DNA from: Polyangium jinanense
GTDB lineage: Bacteria > Myxococcota > Polyangia > Polyangiales > Polyangiaceae
DNA: 64,000 nt
NCBI RefSeq assembly: GCF_028435365.1
Contig: NZ_JAGTJJ010000032.1
Coordinates: 68,457-132,456 of the forward strand
Direction: 5' to 3'
Shown: positions 26,898 to 35,637 of the stretch, one piece after another
Layout of the letters: each line of letters begins with the position of its first letter
How positions within the stretch are numbered: position 1 is the stretch's first letter
Translations under genes and position numbers: made by a program
Notes under the pieces: generated by a model
The model's input: the letters and a program-made list of their open reading frames with translations, nothing else
The model's database searches: none
Told to the model about the DNA's origin: nothing

Positions 26898-27203
26898 TCA
26901 GCGGATCCGGCTGATCTGCACGGTGGGTTTCAGGTCCGTGTAATTGGGCAGATCGGCGTTGATCTCGCGGCCGTGCTGGGCCATGCCGCGCTGAAAATCC
27001 TCGATGGCGTCGAACGTCATGCTCGCCATGACGACGAACAGAGGAGGCGCGCCATTGCGAGGCAGGCCCTCGGCGACCTCGGCGCTCTTCAAGCCGAACG
27101 GCCCGAGCAAGGACTTCACCAGCGGCATGTGCTTTTGCACGTAGTAGTCGAGGTCGAAGCGCTTGCCCTCTTCATGCGGGTACAGGATCGTGACGCGATA
27201 CAT
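26898..27203 (-). CDS. EthD-family small protein
   Basis: A 101-residue ferredoxin-like dimeric alpha/beta-barrel protein. The N-terminus YRVTILYPHEEGKRFDLDYYVQKHMPLVKSLLG is the EthD signature (a Tyr-x-x-x-His-x-P pattern). The C-terminus TDLKPTVQISRIR supplies the last strand. EthD-type proteins accompany oxidative pathways but often have no assigned reaction. It is the first gene of a two-gene minus-strand unit with the DJ-1 protein. Confidence 0.87.
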   Translation of the reverse strand: MYRVTILYPHEEGKRFDLDYYVQKHMPLVKSLLGPFGLKSAEVAEGLPRNGAPPLFVVMASMTFDAIEDFQRGMAQHGREINADLPNYTDLKPTVQISRIR

Positions 27204-27346
27204 ACGGCGGCCTCCTCGGGTGGTCAGAATTCATACCACGGACGAGGGCGGCGCGCGGCTGTCGCGATGCGTTGACATGAGTCCGTCCGGCCGGATACGT
27301 TCCGGACTTCCCTGTGAGGGCACTCTCAGCGGAAGGAGCAAATAGA

Positions 27347-28171
27347 ATGAATCTTCATCTGCGACGAATTTCGATGGTGGCCCCGATGCTCGTGATGCTC
27401 GCGTGCTTTGGGGGTTGCAGCGACGACACCGGGGGTTCCGGCGGCAACGGCGGGACCGCTGGCAGCGGCGGCAGTGGCGCGGCCGGTGGCATGGGCGGCA
27501 CCGGCGGCACCGGCGGCACCGGCGGCACCGGCGGCACCGGTGGCACCGGTGGCACCGGTGGCACGGGCGGTACGGGCGGACAGGGCGGCACCGGCGGGCA
27601 GGGCGGGCAGGGCGGCGGCAGCATGGCGCTCTGCAACGACGGCGAGGTCGTCGACGAGGTGGACGACACGAAGCGTTGCGTCAACGTGACCAATCTCGTG
27701 AACGAGATCCAGGCCCCGGCCAGCGTGGTGTGGGCCGACATGGAGGTCGCCGTCTCGACCGAATACTCTCCCGCGGGAGGGTATTCGGCGGAGCAGGCTC
27801 TCGGCGCGCCGAATGTCTATCCCGATGCAGCCGACGAGTCCAAGGCTTGGGCCACGTTGACCGAAGACGCTGACGGCGAGTTCTTGACCGTTGGGTTCTC
27901 GACTGCCATGACGGGCGAAGCGGTCTGGATCTACGAGACGTACAACCCGGGCGCCGTGAAGAAAGTCACGATCACCACCACCGACGGTGACAAGGTGATT
28001 TACGACAATCCGGCGCCCAAGTCGATTGGGGCCTGCGCGCACATCCTCTCGGTGCCGACCCTGACCTGCGCAAAGATCTCCGCCGTGCGCATCGACCTCG
28101 ACTCCAAGGCCGTGCCCGGCTACAACGAGATCGACGCCGTCGGCATCCTGCCGCCGCCTTCCATGCCCTGA
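27347..28171 (+). CDS. Gly-rich-linker lipoprotein with discoidin-like C-terminal domain
   Basis: A 274-residue protein. The signal peptide ends in the lipobox FGGC, followed by about 70 residues made mainly of Gly, Thr and Ala (GGTGGT repeats). The C-terminal domain (about 120-270) has the pattern STEYSPAGGYSAEQALGAPNVYP, then AWATLTEDADGEFLTVGF, AVWIYETYNPGAVKKVTI and VPGYNEIDAVGI. This is a galactose-binding/discoidin-like jelly roll found in exported proteins. The ATG at 27347 has GGAAGGAG upstream. A surface-tethered carbohydrate-binding or structural role is inferred. Confidence 0.82.
   Translation: MNLHLRRISMVAPMLVMLACFGGCSDDTGGSGGNGGTAGSGGSGAAGGMGGTGGTGGTGGTGGTGGTGGTGGTGGTGGQGGTGGQGGQGGGSMALCNDGEVVDEVDDTKRCVNVTNLVNEIQAPASVVWADMEVAVSTEYSPAGGYSAEQALGAPNVYPDAADESKAWATLTEDADGEFLTVGFSTAMTGEAVWIYETYNPGAVKKVTITTTDGDKVIYDNPAPKSIGACAHILSVPTLTCAKISAVRIDLDSKAVPGYNEIDAVGILPPPSMP
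27487..27620. repeat. 9-bp coding tandem repeat (Gly-Gly-Thr)
   Basis: GGCACCGGC-type 9-mers are repeated about a dozen times in frame, with synonymous variants GGTGGCACC and degenerate ends with GGGCAG. They encode the flexible Gly/Thr linker of the lipoprotein. Perfect units at the centre indicate recent slippage, so copy number should vary between strains. Confidence 0.9.
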
Positions 28172-28180
28172 CCGAAGCCG

Positions 28181-30334
28181 CTACGGCTTCCCCGCGAGGG
28201 CCTTCTCCGTCGCTCGGAGCAACGGTCCCGCGCTGATCGGCTCCCCCGTCGCGTGTTTCATCCACAGGTCCGGCAGGACCGACCCGTATTTCGCCATTCG
28301 CTCGAACGCGGGACCGAGCTTGCCTTGCTTCCGGACAGCCTCCTCGATCTGGAATGCAATGAGGTGGCCGAGCGGATAATCCGGCAAGTAGAGCGGCGTC
28401 GAGATCGCGTGCGAATAAATCGCAAGCAGCGTCGAATCCGGCGACCCGAGCAGCGGCGCATAATACTGGTTCCAGTACTTCTTCGCGATCGTGACCGTGG
28501 CCTTCCCGAGCTCCTCGGCCGTCGCCTCCGGGTGCTCGTAGAGCCAGTGCCAGACGTCCGTCTCGACGAGCGCGACGCCCGCGATCTCCCACGCCGACCA
28601 GAGCTCGCCGAGCACCCGATCCCGATCGGACTCGCCCGTCGTCTTCTGCAAGCCCAAGAGCTCGAGATCCCGCGCCTGGAACGTGAACGCGAGCGCCTCC
28701 GTGAAGGCATTGTTCGGCACGCCCGCGAGCAGCGTGTGGTCGACGTCGTACAGCGACAGGACCTGCTCGACGTTGTGCCCGAGCTCGTGGACGGCGATGT
28801 TGTATCCCTTGTAGTTCATCCCGTCCTTCTCGATACGCGTCCGGAGCCGCGCCTTGTCCCCGCGGCGCCGTGGCTCCATCGCGTGCCCGGCGCCGCGCGA
28901 AGGATCCACCGCGATTCGCTCGGCGATCGTCTTCGCGCGATCCTTGGGAAAACCGAGATCCACGAGGATCCGCGGGATGTCGGCCGCGAACGCCTTCGCG
29001 TCGGGATACTTTTTGCGCGTGATCGCGTCGAGCTCGGCCTCCGTCTTGCCGCCGCGCGCCTTGAAGCCCGCATACCAGAGATCCTGCGGCCCGAGCTTGC
29101 GGCCGAGCCGACGCTCGATCTCGGCGGCGACCTTCGGGATCGTGCTCGATCCGAGGATCTCCAGGAACAGCGCGCGCACGCGATCCTCGCCGATCTCGCG
29201 GCCGAGCTCGAAGCGACGTTTGATGGCGGTATTCGCGATCGGCGAATACGGATCGGCCCGCCGCGAGGCCCGGAACGAGGCGAGGAGTTTTCCATATCGC
29301 ACGAAGGGCTCGGGGCTCGCCGACGCCGTCGTGATCGGGGCGCGTTTCGGCGCGGAAGGCTCGATCTCCGCGGCCGGCGCGAGGCGAACCTCGTTCGTGA
29401 ACGGATTCCAGTCGACCCGCGGATCGTCGATCACCGCGGCCGGGATCGTCTGCGTGACGATCCGCTCCATCACCTGCACGATCATCCTCTGTTTTTCGAG
29501 ACCGCGCGGATCGCCGTAATTGGCCTTGAGCTCGTCGCGCAGGTTCCAGTGGCTGATGAGCCGGAGCCCCGCGGGGAAGGGGCGCTCGCCCTTCTCGTTC
29601 ACGAGGTGATGCATCCAGATGTTGTAATCGGAGATGTAAAGGTCGCCCTCGGTGTTCGCGCGCGCGATGTCCTGGGCGATCTCACCGGGGATGCGGATCG
29701 CGAAGCGCCCCGTGAGCCGGTCCTCGGCCCAGCGGCGCCGGCTCCAGCGTTCGCCCTCGGCGTTTTTCGTGGCGAGGTCCGAGAGCGGGAAATTCAGCAA
29801 TGCGACGAACGCGATCCGCGCCTTGAAGAGATCCTCGTAGAGGTGCGCCGCGGGCTCGTAGCCGGCGAGCAGCGGATCGAGCGGGAAGAGCGGCCCAGTG
29901 TCCGTGTCCGTGGAGAAACGCAGCGCGCGCCCCATTTCGTGCAGGTGGCCTTCGAGCTGCTCCATCAAGCCCTCGAGGCGGGCGAACGAGGCGTCGATCG
30001 CCGCCGGATCCGAGAGGAACTGCTCGCGCGCGAACGCGGCGAGATCCCCGTCCTCCGCCCGCCAGAGCGACGCGATCTGCGCGAGCCCCCGCTTGATCCG
30101 AGGCCGCGCTGCCTCGCCATGCTTGCCGACGAGCTCCGCTTCGAGGGCCGCGAGGTCCACGGGGACGGGCGCCGGCAGGGCAGCGGCGGGGGCCAAAGGC
30201 TCGGCGGAGGGGCGCGCCACCGCGGCGGGCGGCTCGGGGGCACACTGCGGCGGCGGCTCGGCCGGCATCGGGGGTTCTCCGGCGCAACCGGCAAGAAGGG
30301 CGAGCGGGACGAGGTGGGCGAGAGCGGAGCGCAT
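28181..30334 (-). CDS. Zinc metallopeptidase lipoprotein (gluzincin-like)
   Basis: A 717-residue protein. The N-terminus has a lipobox (LALLAGC) and a Pro/Ala-rich tether. The catalytic helix is NIAVHELGHNVEQ around residue 515 (HExxH), with a third-ligand candidate Glu in NNAFTEALAFTFQ about 25-30 residues later, as in M2/M3-type gluzincins. The rest is largely helical, consistent with oligopeptidase architecture. It likely hydrolyses peptides in the periplasm or at the cell surface. It starts at ATG 30334 and converges with the lipoprotein gene that ends at 28171. Exact family not decided. Confidence 0.8.
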   Translation of the reverse strand: MRSALAHLVPLALLAGCAGEPPMPAEPPPQCAPEPPAAVARPSAEPLAPAAALPAPVPVDLAALEAELVGKHGEAARPRIKRGLAQIASLWRAEDGDLAAFAREQFLSDPAAIDASFARLEGLMEQLEGHLHEMGRALRFSTDTDTGPLFPLDPLLAGYEPAAHLYEDLFKARIAFVALLNFPLSDLATKNAEGERWSRRRWAEDRLTGRFAIRIPGEIAQDIARANTEGDLYISDYNIWMHHLVNEKGERPFPAGLRLISHWNLRDELKANYGDPRGLEKQRMIVQVMERIVTQTIPAAVIDDPRVDWNPFTNEVRLAPAAEIEPSAPKRAPITTASASPEPFVRYGKLLASFRASRRADPYSPIANTAIKRRFELGREIGEDRVRALFLEILGSSTIPKVAAEIERRLGRKLGPQDLWYAGFKARGGKTEAELDAITRKKYPDAKAFAADIPRILVDLGFPKDRAKTIAERIAVDPSRGAGHAMEPRRRGDKARLRTRIEKDGMNYKGYNIAVHELGHNVEQVLSLYDVDHTLLAGVPNNAFTEALAFTFQARDLELLGLQKTTGESDRDRVLGELWSAWEIAGVALVETDVWHWLYEHPEATAEELGKATVTIAKKYWNQYYAPLLGSPDSTLLAIYSHAISTPLYLPDYPLGHLIAFQIEEAVRKQGKLGPAFERMAKYGSVLPDLWMKHATGEPISAGPLLRATEKALAGKP

Positions 30335-30398
30335 GCGTACGCTCCAGACCAGAGGTCGACGGCGGCGTCAACCGGCGTTCGTCGTCGGTCGGATCAAT

Positions 30399-31001
30399 TC
30401 AGGGAATGCAGGCCGAGCTGCCGCCCGGGTCGAAGACGGGACAGTACGTATCCGTCGTTTCGCAGACCCCCGCGCAGGTCTTGCAATGAATGCAATTGTC
30501 GAGCGCCCGGAAACGCGTGATCCCCTCCATGTCGAGGCCCATCTCCTGGCAAAACCACGTGCAACAGGCCCCGGCCTGGGTGGTGTCGCAAGGGCCAGGG
30601 CCGTTCGGGGTGGCGGTATGCTGGCAGTGGTAGATGCTGACACACGTCTTCCAGGCCATGCAGGCGTCGAACTCGGCCTGACACTCGTTCGCGGGTGCGC
30701 CCGTGTCGGCCGTGCATTCTTCACAGCTCGCATAATTGCCGCCGCCCGCGCCGCCCATTCCCCCGCCGGCGCCTCCCGAGCCCGCCATCATGCCGCCGCC
30801 CGCGCCGCCGGAGCCGCCCGCGCCGCCCATTCCTCCGCCCGTGCCGCCCGTGCCCCCGGAGCCGCCGCTCGACGCGGTGCTGCCCGCGCCGGAGCCGCCG
30901 GAGCCGCCACCGCCGCCGCCGTTTACCTCACTGCCGCAGCCGGCGATCCCGACCGACACGCTCAAAACGACGAACCCCCCCAAAGACCACGACGATTTCA
31001 T
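30399..31001 (-). CDS. Gly-rich-linker, Cys-rich lipoprotein
   Basis: A 200-residue protein. The signal peptide ends in GIAGC, followed by about 60 residues of Gly/Ser/Ala/Met (GGSGGTGG, GGMGGAGG). The C-terminal about 110 residues contain about 16 Cys (SCEECTAD, NECQAEFDACMAWKTC, GACCTWFC, NCIHCKTCAGVC) and are expected to be disulfide-bonded. Met30999-31001 with AAGGGAGG upstream sets the start. This resembles the cell-surface Cys-rich lipoproteins common in Polyangiaceae, in which the Gly linker spans from membrane to surface. Function unknown. Confidence 0.8.
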   Translation of the reverse strand: MKSSWSLGGFVVLSVSVGIAGCGSEVNGGGGGGSGGSGAGSTASSGGSGGTGGTGGGMGGAGGSGGAGGGMMAGSGGAGGGMGGAGGGNYASCEECTADTGAPANECQAEFDACMAWKTCVSIYHCQHTATPNGPGPCDTTQAGACCTWFCQEMGLDMEGITRFRALDNCIHCKTCAGVCETTDTYCPVFDPGGSSACIP

Positions 31002-31126
31002 CCGAATGCCTCCCTTCACCTTCGCATGGTTGGTACGCAAACGAAGCGCACGGGGAGGAGCGTACACGGTTTTTCGCGCGGAGAGCCGGCATGGCCCCGC
31101 CCGGGGAATGGCGAATCGGCTCGAGG

Positions 31127-32086
31127 TCAGCCGCCGAGAGAGGCCCCCGCGGGCTCGCGGGCTTCGTCGGCGCGCAGGAAGGGCAGGACGGTCTCGACCA
31201 TCCGATCGGGCGAGTCGACGTGGGAGAAATGCGACGTGCCGTCGAGGTAACGAAGCTCGGAGCCCCGCGCGAGGCGGTGGAGGGCTTCCCCGACGCGCGG
31301 CGGCACCACCGGATCCTTGCGGGCATAAACGAAGAGCAGCGGCACGGGGAAGGGCTCGCGGCCGAGTTCGTCGACGAAGGCGTGGAAGCCCGCGGGCGCG
31401 AGGGTCTCGTGCAGCGATTTCGTGAAGCAGGCAAGCCCCGCGTCCGTGGCGAGCGGCGCGCCGTACTCGTCGAGCTCCTCGCGCGATTTGAGCCGTTCGT
31501 CGTGGTAATGGACGTTCCGGTACACCCAGCGACGCGGGTCGCGTTGCACGAGGTAACGCAGAAGCGCGCGTCCCGCGGCGGTCGAGAGCAGGGCTCTGAG
31601 CGCCACGTAGCGCCGATCTGGCGTGCCCGGCGCGTGGTTCACCACGAGGCGCGAGACGGCGGCCGGATCCTGGAGCGCGAGGTGCATCGCGACGTACCCG
31701 CCGAGGGAGTTGCCCATGATGGCCGAGCCACGGATGCCGAGCGCTTGCTGCAGCTCGGCGAGGAACGTCCCGAAGCTCCGCGGCGAAAAATCCGCGCGGG
31801 TCGGCTTGTCCGAGCGGCCAGAGCCGGGCAGATCGGGCGCGAAGACACGGAAGTGCCGGCCGAGTGGCTCGAGCACGTACCGGAACGAGTAGCTCGACGT
31901 CATGAGCCCGTGCACGAGCAGGAGCGGCGGTCCCTGTCCCACGACGCGGACATGCACGCCGACGTCGCCGAAGATACGCGACGAGACCAGCACGCGGCGC
32001 GCCTCGGCGCGGTGGTAGCCGTGCGGGATGCGCGGCAGCGCGGGGAGCTCTTCGTACGGCAGCCGTTCGAAAGGACGAAGCGCCAT
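31127..32086 (-). CDS. Alpha/beta hydrolase
   Basis: A 319-residue alpha/beta-hydrolase. The oxyanion strand is PPLLLVHGLMTSSYSF, the nucleophile elbow GNSLGGYVAMH (Ser), the acid region FVYARKDPVVPP (Asp) and the catalytic His in GTSHFSHVDSPDRMV. Substrate is unknown; the general haloalkane/epoxide/ester hydrolase fold gives no further clue. It starts at ATG 32086, which overlaps the TGA of the upstream isomerase gene (ATGA), so the two are translationally coupled and may act in the same degradative route. Confidence 0.9.
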   Translation of the reverse strand: MALRPFERLPYEELPALPRIPHGYHRAEARRVLVSSRIFGDVGVHVRVVGQGPPLLLVHGLMTSSYSFRYVLEPLGRHFRVFAPDLPGSGRSDKPTRADFSPRSFGTFLAELQQALGIRGSAIMGNSLGGYVAMHLALQDPAAVSRLVVNHAPGTPDRRYVALRALLSTAAGRALLRYLVQRDPRRWVYRNVHYHDERLKSREELDEYGAPLATDAGLACFTKSLHETLAPAGFHAFVDELGREPFPVPLLFVYARKDPVVPPRVGEALHRLARGSELRYLDGTSHFSHVDSPDRMVETVLPFLRADEAREPAGASLGG

Positions 32087-32670
32087 CAGCCCTTCAGCGC
32101 TTCCTCGACGAAGTGGAGCCGATCGTTGCCCCAGAAGAGCTCGTCCCCGACGAAGATCGCGGGCGCGCCGAACGCGCCGCGCGCGATCGCCTCGTCGGTG
32201 CCCGTCCGGAGGCGATCCTTGATCGCGGGCGTTTCGATCGCGGCGAGCGCGGCCTCGGGATCGAGGCCCGCGCCGCGCGCGAGATCGGCGAGCGTCTCGG
32301 GGCTCGCGATGTCCCGATCCTCGGCCCACATCGCGCGGAAGGCGGCCTGCGCGAAAGCCTCGGCCTTGCCTTGATCCGCGGCGACGTGGACCAAACGCAT
32401 GGCCTTGATCGTGTTCGAGGGAAAGTGGCTGGAGAAGCGGAAGGGCACGCCGTAGTGCCGCGCCCAGCGCTCGAGGTCCTTGAAGAGGTACGCGCCCTTC
32501 GTGGGGATCTTGGCGGGCATGTCGTTACCCGCAGCCTTGAAGACGGCGAAGAGCACGAAGGGGCGATACACGAGCGTCGCGCCGGTGCGCGCCGCGATCG
32601 CCGGGAGCTGCGTGGCGGCGAGGTAGCTGTAGGGGGACGAGAAGTCGAAAAAGAACTCGACGGTCTTCAA
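32086..32670 (-). CDS. 2-hydroxychromene-2-carboxylate isomerase-like (DsbA family)
   Basis: A 194-residue thioredoxin-fold protein of the kappa-GST/DsbA branch. It begins KTVEFFFDFSSPYSYLA, where the SPYS replaces a CxxC redox motif. This matches HCCA isomerases, in which the Ser contacts glutathione. The C-terminal GAPAIFVGDELFWGNDRL is the family signature. It would isomerise an aromatic-degradation intermediate with glutathione, or be a related detoxification enzyme. The start is TTG at 32670, with GGAGG about ten bases upstream; no ATG fits the conserved N-terminus. Confidence 0.88.
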   Translation of the reverse strand: MKTVEFFFDFSSPYSYLAATQLPAIAARTGATLVYRPFVLFAVFKAAGNDMPAKIPTKGAYLFKDLERWARHYGVPFRFSSHFPSNTIKAMRLVHVAADQGKAEAFAQAAFRAMWAEDRDIASPETLADLARGAGLDPEAALAAIETPAIKDRLRTGTDEAIARGAFGAPAIFVGDELFWGNDRLHFVEEALKG

Positions 32671-32728
32671 GGGGCGGCCTCCGGAAGGAACGAGTGTAGG
32701 GGCGATGGAGCGCGCGGAGAAGGGCCGT

Positions 32729-33724
32729 TCAAGGCCCCGCGTCGTGCTCGAGCTCGACGTCTTCGTCGAAAGGGAACTCCGCCGCGCGTGCACGGAGACG
32801 CTCGGTTTCCTCGAGGATCCGCCGGATCCCACCGTCCTCGGGCGCGAGCGCGACGGCCTGCGTATAAGCGCGCGCGGCGTCGTCGAGCTCGCCCTTTCGC
32901 CCGTGCGCGAGGCCGAGATTGTACCAGGCGATCTCACTCTTCGGGCTCAGCTCGACCGCCCTTCGGTATCGGGCGATGGCCTCGTCGTAGTTCTCCGCGT
33001 CGAAGGCCTCGTTGCCGAGGCGCACGCTCTCCGCACCTGCGTCCTTCGAGAAGTTGACGCGCGGCCGGAGCACGGTCGCGCCCGCGCCCGATGCCGCGAG
33101 GACGAGCAAGATCGCGACCCCCGCCGATGCGCGCACCGGAGCGCTGCGTTGCGCGACGCGCAAGCCCCCCGTGATCACGAGCCCCGTGAGCACGCCGAGC
33201 AGTGCGCCCACGCCGTGCGCCACGTTCGCGACGCGCCAGACGTCGAAGACGGTCGTTGCAATACAAAGGAAAAACCAGCCAACGAAGAGCTGCGTCGCGC
33301 GCGCGTTCACGGTGCCACGCATGCGTGCGTCCGCGCGATCGAGCACCCACGCGAGGCCAAAGAGCCCGTACACCACGCCGGACAGGCCGATCCCGCCGAT
33401 GAACGTCGCGTACTCGGCCGCCGCGGATCCCGCGGCGAAGAGCAGCACGAGGCCGAGCAGGCGGAACGATCCGAAGCGCTCCTCGAGCATCGTCCCGAGC
33501 GTCCAGAGCCAGGCGACGTTGAAGATGAGGTGCAGCGCGTCGGCATGCGGCAAGGCGCTCGTGACGAGCCGCCACGGCTCGCCCTCGAACGCGCGCACGC
33601 TCATCACGAGCTGCTGGATCGATCGACCCGCCGCGTCGAGGACCGTGACGAACATGGCGAGCATCGCCACGCCGGCGGTGATGGGAAATCGCACGAACTC
33701 GGTGACGGGCGGCGGCTTCTTCAA
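32729..33724 (-). CDS. Rhomboid intramembrane protease with C-terminal TPR
   Basis: A 331-residue protein. About six to seven hydrophobic helices span residues 10-215. The catalytic Ser is in GLSGVVYGLFG (GxSG motif) and the catalytic His in NVAHGVGALLG; the W-R/L1 loop region EPWRLVTSALPHAD is also present. After the membrane part, residues about 230-310 form two TPR-like repeats (LGNEAFDAENYDEAIARYRRAVEL, AWYNLGLAHGRKGELDDAARAY). It cleaves transmembrane substrates; the TPR probably recruits a partner on the cytoplasmic side. The start is TTG at 33724, 15 bp after the upstream stop, so it is likely co-transcribed with the beta-propeller gene. Confidence 0.9.
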   Translation of the reverse strand: MKKPPPVTEFVRFPITAGVAMLAMFVTVLDAAGRSIQQLVMSVRAFEGEPWRLVTSALPHADALHLIFNVAWLWTLGTMLEERFGSFRLLGLVLLFAAGSAAAEYATFIGGIGLSGVVYGLFGLAWVLDRADARMRGTVNARATQLFVGWFFLCIATTVFDVWRVANVAHGVGALLGVLTGLVITGGLRVAQRSAPVRASAGVAILLVLAASGAGATVLRPRVNFSKDAGAESVRLGNEAFDAENYDEAIARYRRAVELSPKSEIAWYNLGLAHGRKGELDDAARAYTQAVALAPEDGGIRRILEETERLRARAAEFPFDEDVELEHDAGP

Positions 33725-33739
33725 CGCGCGGCTTTCGGC

Positions 33740-35311
33740 TCAGGGCTCGAGCTTCAGCTCGGCCGCGTGGATCAAGGCCTCGAGATCATCGAGCGAGGGC
33801 AGGGGCACGTGATCGAGCGTGATGGTGAGCGAGCCAGGACCACGCTCGACCTGGACGTCCCCCTCGCCCGCGCCCGGCGCGATCTCCGCGACCCACTCGC
33901 GATCGGCCGCGGCGACCCGGCGCGCCTCCGCGCTCAGGCGATCGCGAATCCAGCGCGAGAGGCGCGCGAGGCTCGACGAGGGCGGGGGATCTTGATCGGG
34001 CTCGTCCGCGGTGACGCTCACGAGGATACGATACCGCTCCTCGTTCGTCCGGATCTGCACGTACGCATATCCGCCGCGCAGCGGCAGGCGCACGCCGAGG
34101 CCATCGGCATCACGCGCGAGCAGGTGCGCCGCCGTGCGGTAACTCGACTCGACCCAGCCCGTCGACAGCCGCGCGAGGAGCGCCGCCGCCGCGCTCGACG
34201 CCGCGACCTCCGCGCCGCTCTGCGCCGAGGGCACGACCCGCAGCGTCTGCGGGGGCGTCGGGATCCGACCCTCGAACTCGCGGCTGCGCAGCGTCACCGT
34301 GCGGCTCACCGGACCACCGTTCGTGGGCGTGTCGTCGCCGGCGTCGTCGGCCGTGGACACGCGCAGATCACCGCTCTCGGCGTCACGCAGCCACACGGCG
34401 CCGCACCACCACGCGGCCACGGTTTTGCCGTTCGGCAAAAACGCCATCGGGCCCGGGCTCGCCGTCCAGAGCGGGCGCGCGAGCGGCACGCTGAAGACCT
34501 GCGTGGCGCGCGTTCGACCGAGCGCGGTGACGAGCGCGCCGTCCGGCGAGAACTCGAGCGCCGCGACGCCGCGCAGCAAGTTGAGGCCATTCTTCACCGA
34601 GAGCACCGCGCGCGGCTCGCCCTCGTGGCCCGGCTCGAACAGGCGAATCCGGCTGTCCGGCCCCGCCACCGCGACGAGCTTTCCATCGGGCGAGAACGCC
34701 ACCGCCGCGTCGTTCTCACGCACGCCCTCGGGCCGCACTTCCTGAAAATCATCCACCGACCAGTGCACGACCGGCGTCACGCCCGTGGCCGCCGTGAGCA
34801 GGCGACCGTCGGGGCTCCACGCGAGGCTGCGCAGCCTGCGCCGATGCGGATACGCGAGCTCGTACAGAAGCGCGCCGTCGGCGAGGCGGTAGACGAGCAC
34901 CGCGCTCGTGAGGCGATCGGCCGTGACCGCGAGCAGCTTGCCGTCTGGCGAGAGTGCGATCGGCGCTTCGCCGCGCCACGGCTCGGGCGTCAACCGTCGA
35001 CCGGAGACGAGCTCGAAGACCTGCACCGTGTGCGCCGGCTCGTCGGCCTCCACGCGCGCGTCGAGGGCGGAACGGGCTGCGCTCGGCGGCACGCGCGCGT
35101 CGTCCGACCACGCCGTGACGAGGCGCCCGCCGTCGGGCGAGAGAGCGAGCCCCGTCGCGCCCACGCCGAACCGGAAGAGCGCTCGGCCGACACGCAGATC
35201 GTAGACGACCGTGCGTCCGTTGCCGATCGCCGACGCCGCGAGTCGCTTGCCGTCGGCGGAGACGGCGAGGGCCGTGGCCTCGTGCGAGAGGGGGAGTTGA
35301 CTTGCCTGCAC
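33740..35311 (-). CDS. WD40-like beta-propeller protein
   Basis: A 523-residue protein with at least six WD40-like blades marked by repeated SPDGK/SADGK words (LAVSADGKRLAASA, LALSPDGGRLVTAW, IALSPDGKLLAVTA, VAFSPDGKLVAVAG, LEFSPDGALVTALG). The last about 150 residues are not propeller and contain helices with an acidic C-terminus. No signal peptide is visible, so it is likely cytoplasmic. The start is GTG at 35311. It probably acts as a protein-interaction scaffold; its close spacing to the rhomboid gene suggests a shared operon. Confidence 0.8.
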   Translation of the reverse strand: MQASQLPLSHEATALAVSADGKRLAASAIGNGRTVVYDLRVGRALFRFGVGATGLALSPDGGRLVTAWSDDARVPPSAARSALDARVEADEPAHTVQVFELVSGRRLTPEPWRGEAPIALSPDGKLLAVTADRLTSAVLVYRLADGALLYELAYPHRRRLRSLAWSPDGRLLTAATGVTPVVHWSVDDFQEVRPEGVRENDAAVAFSPDGKLVAVAGPDSRIRLFEPGHEGEPRAVLSVKNGLNLLRGVAALEFSPDGALVTALGRTRATQVFSVPLARPLWTASPGPMAFLPNGKTVAAWWCGAVWLRDAESGDLRVSTADDAGDDTPTNGGPVSRTVTLRSREFEGRIPTPPQTLRVVPSAQSGAEVAASSAAAALLARLSTGWVESSYRTAAHLLARDADGLGVRLPLRGGYAYVQIRTNEERYRILVSVTADEPDQDPPPSSSLARLSRWIRDRLSAEARRVAAADREWVAEIAPGAGEGDVQVERGPGSLTITLDHVPLPSLDDLEALIHAAELKLEP

Positions 35312-35512
35312 GCGGCACGAGTCTAGCGCCCCCGCGCCCGCGAGACGATGCCCGGACAGAGGCCCCGAGGTCCTTTTTGGACGATCGTTTGCCCGAGGCT
35401 CCGGTCCCGCGCCCTACGCCCCGTAGCCTAAAACTGTAAACGACGTCACAAGCTCCGCCGCGACGCCCCCTACCGTGACTTCGTCCGGGCACGCCGAAGG
35501 CGCCCACCCCTT

Positions 35513-35622
35513 GCATCGACCGCACCGCGGCCTTTGCACCCTAGGTCCAGGGCTGCGCCCTGGTTCGGGTCCAGGGGCGAAGAGCCCCTGGTCGGGCCCG
35601 GGGTGAAACCCCGGCGCGACGC
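35513..35622. repeat. Composite palindromic repeat, half-element H
   Basis: The 326-bp gap between two minus-strand genes holds this half-element, in the orientation opposite to element A. It has CCAGGG/CCCTGG (CTGCG-type loop), CCAGGGGC/GCCCCTGG and CCGGGG/CCCCGG (TGAAA loop). The inner stem GCATCGACCGC is present on one arm but decayed on the other. The rest of the gap (35312-35510) shows only an AT-richer patch around 35425-35445 that may hold the promoter of the propeller gene. Confidence 0.8.
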
Positions 35623-35637
35623 TGTGGCAGCACCCCC

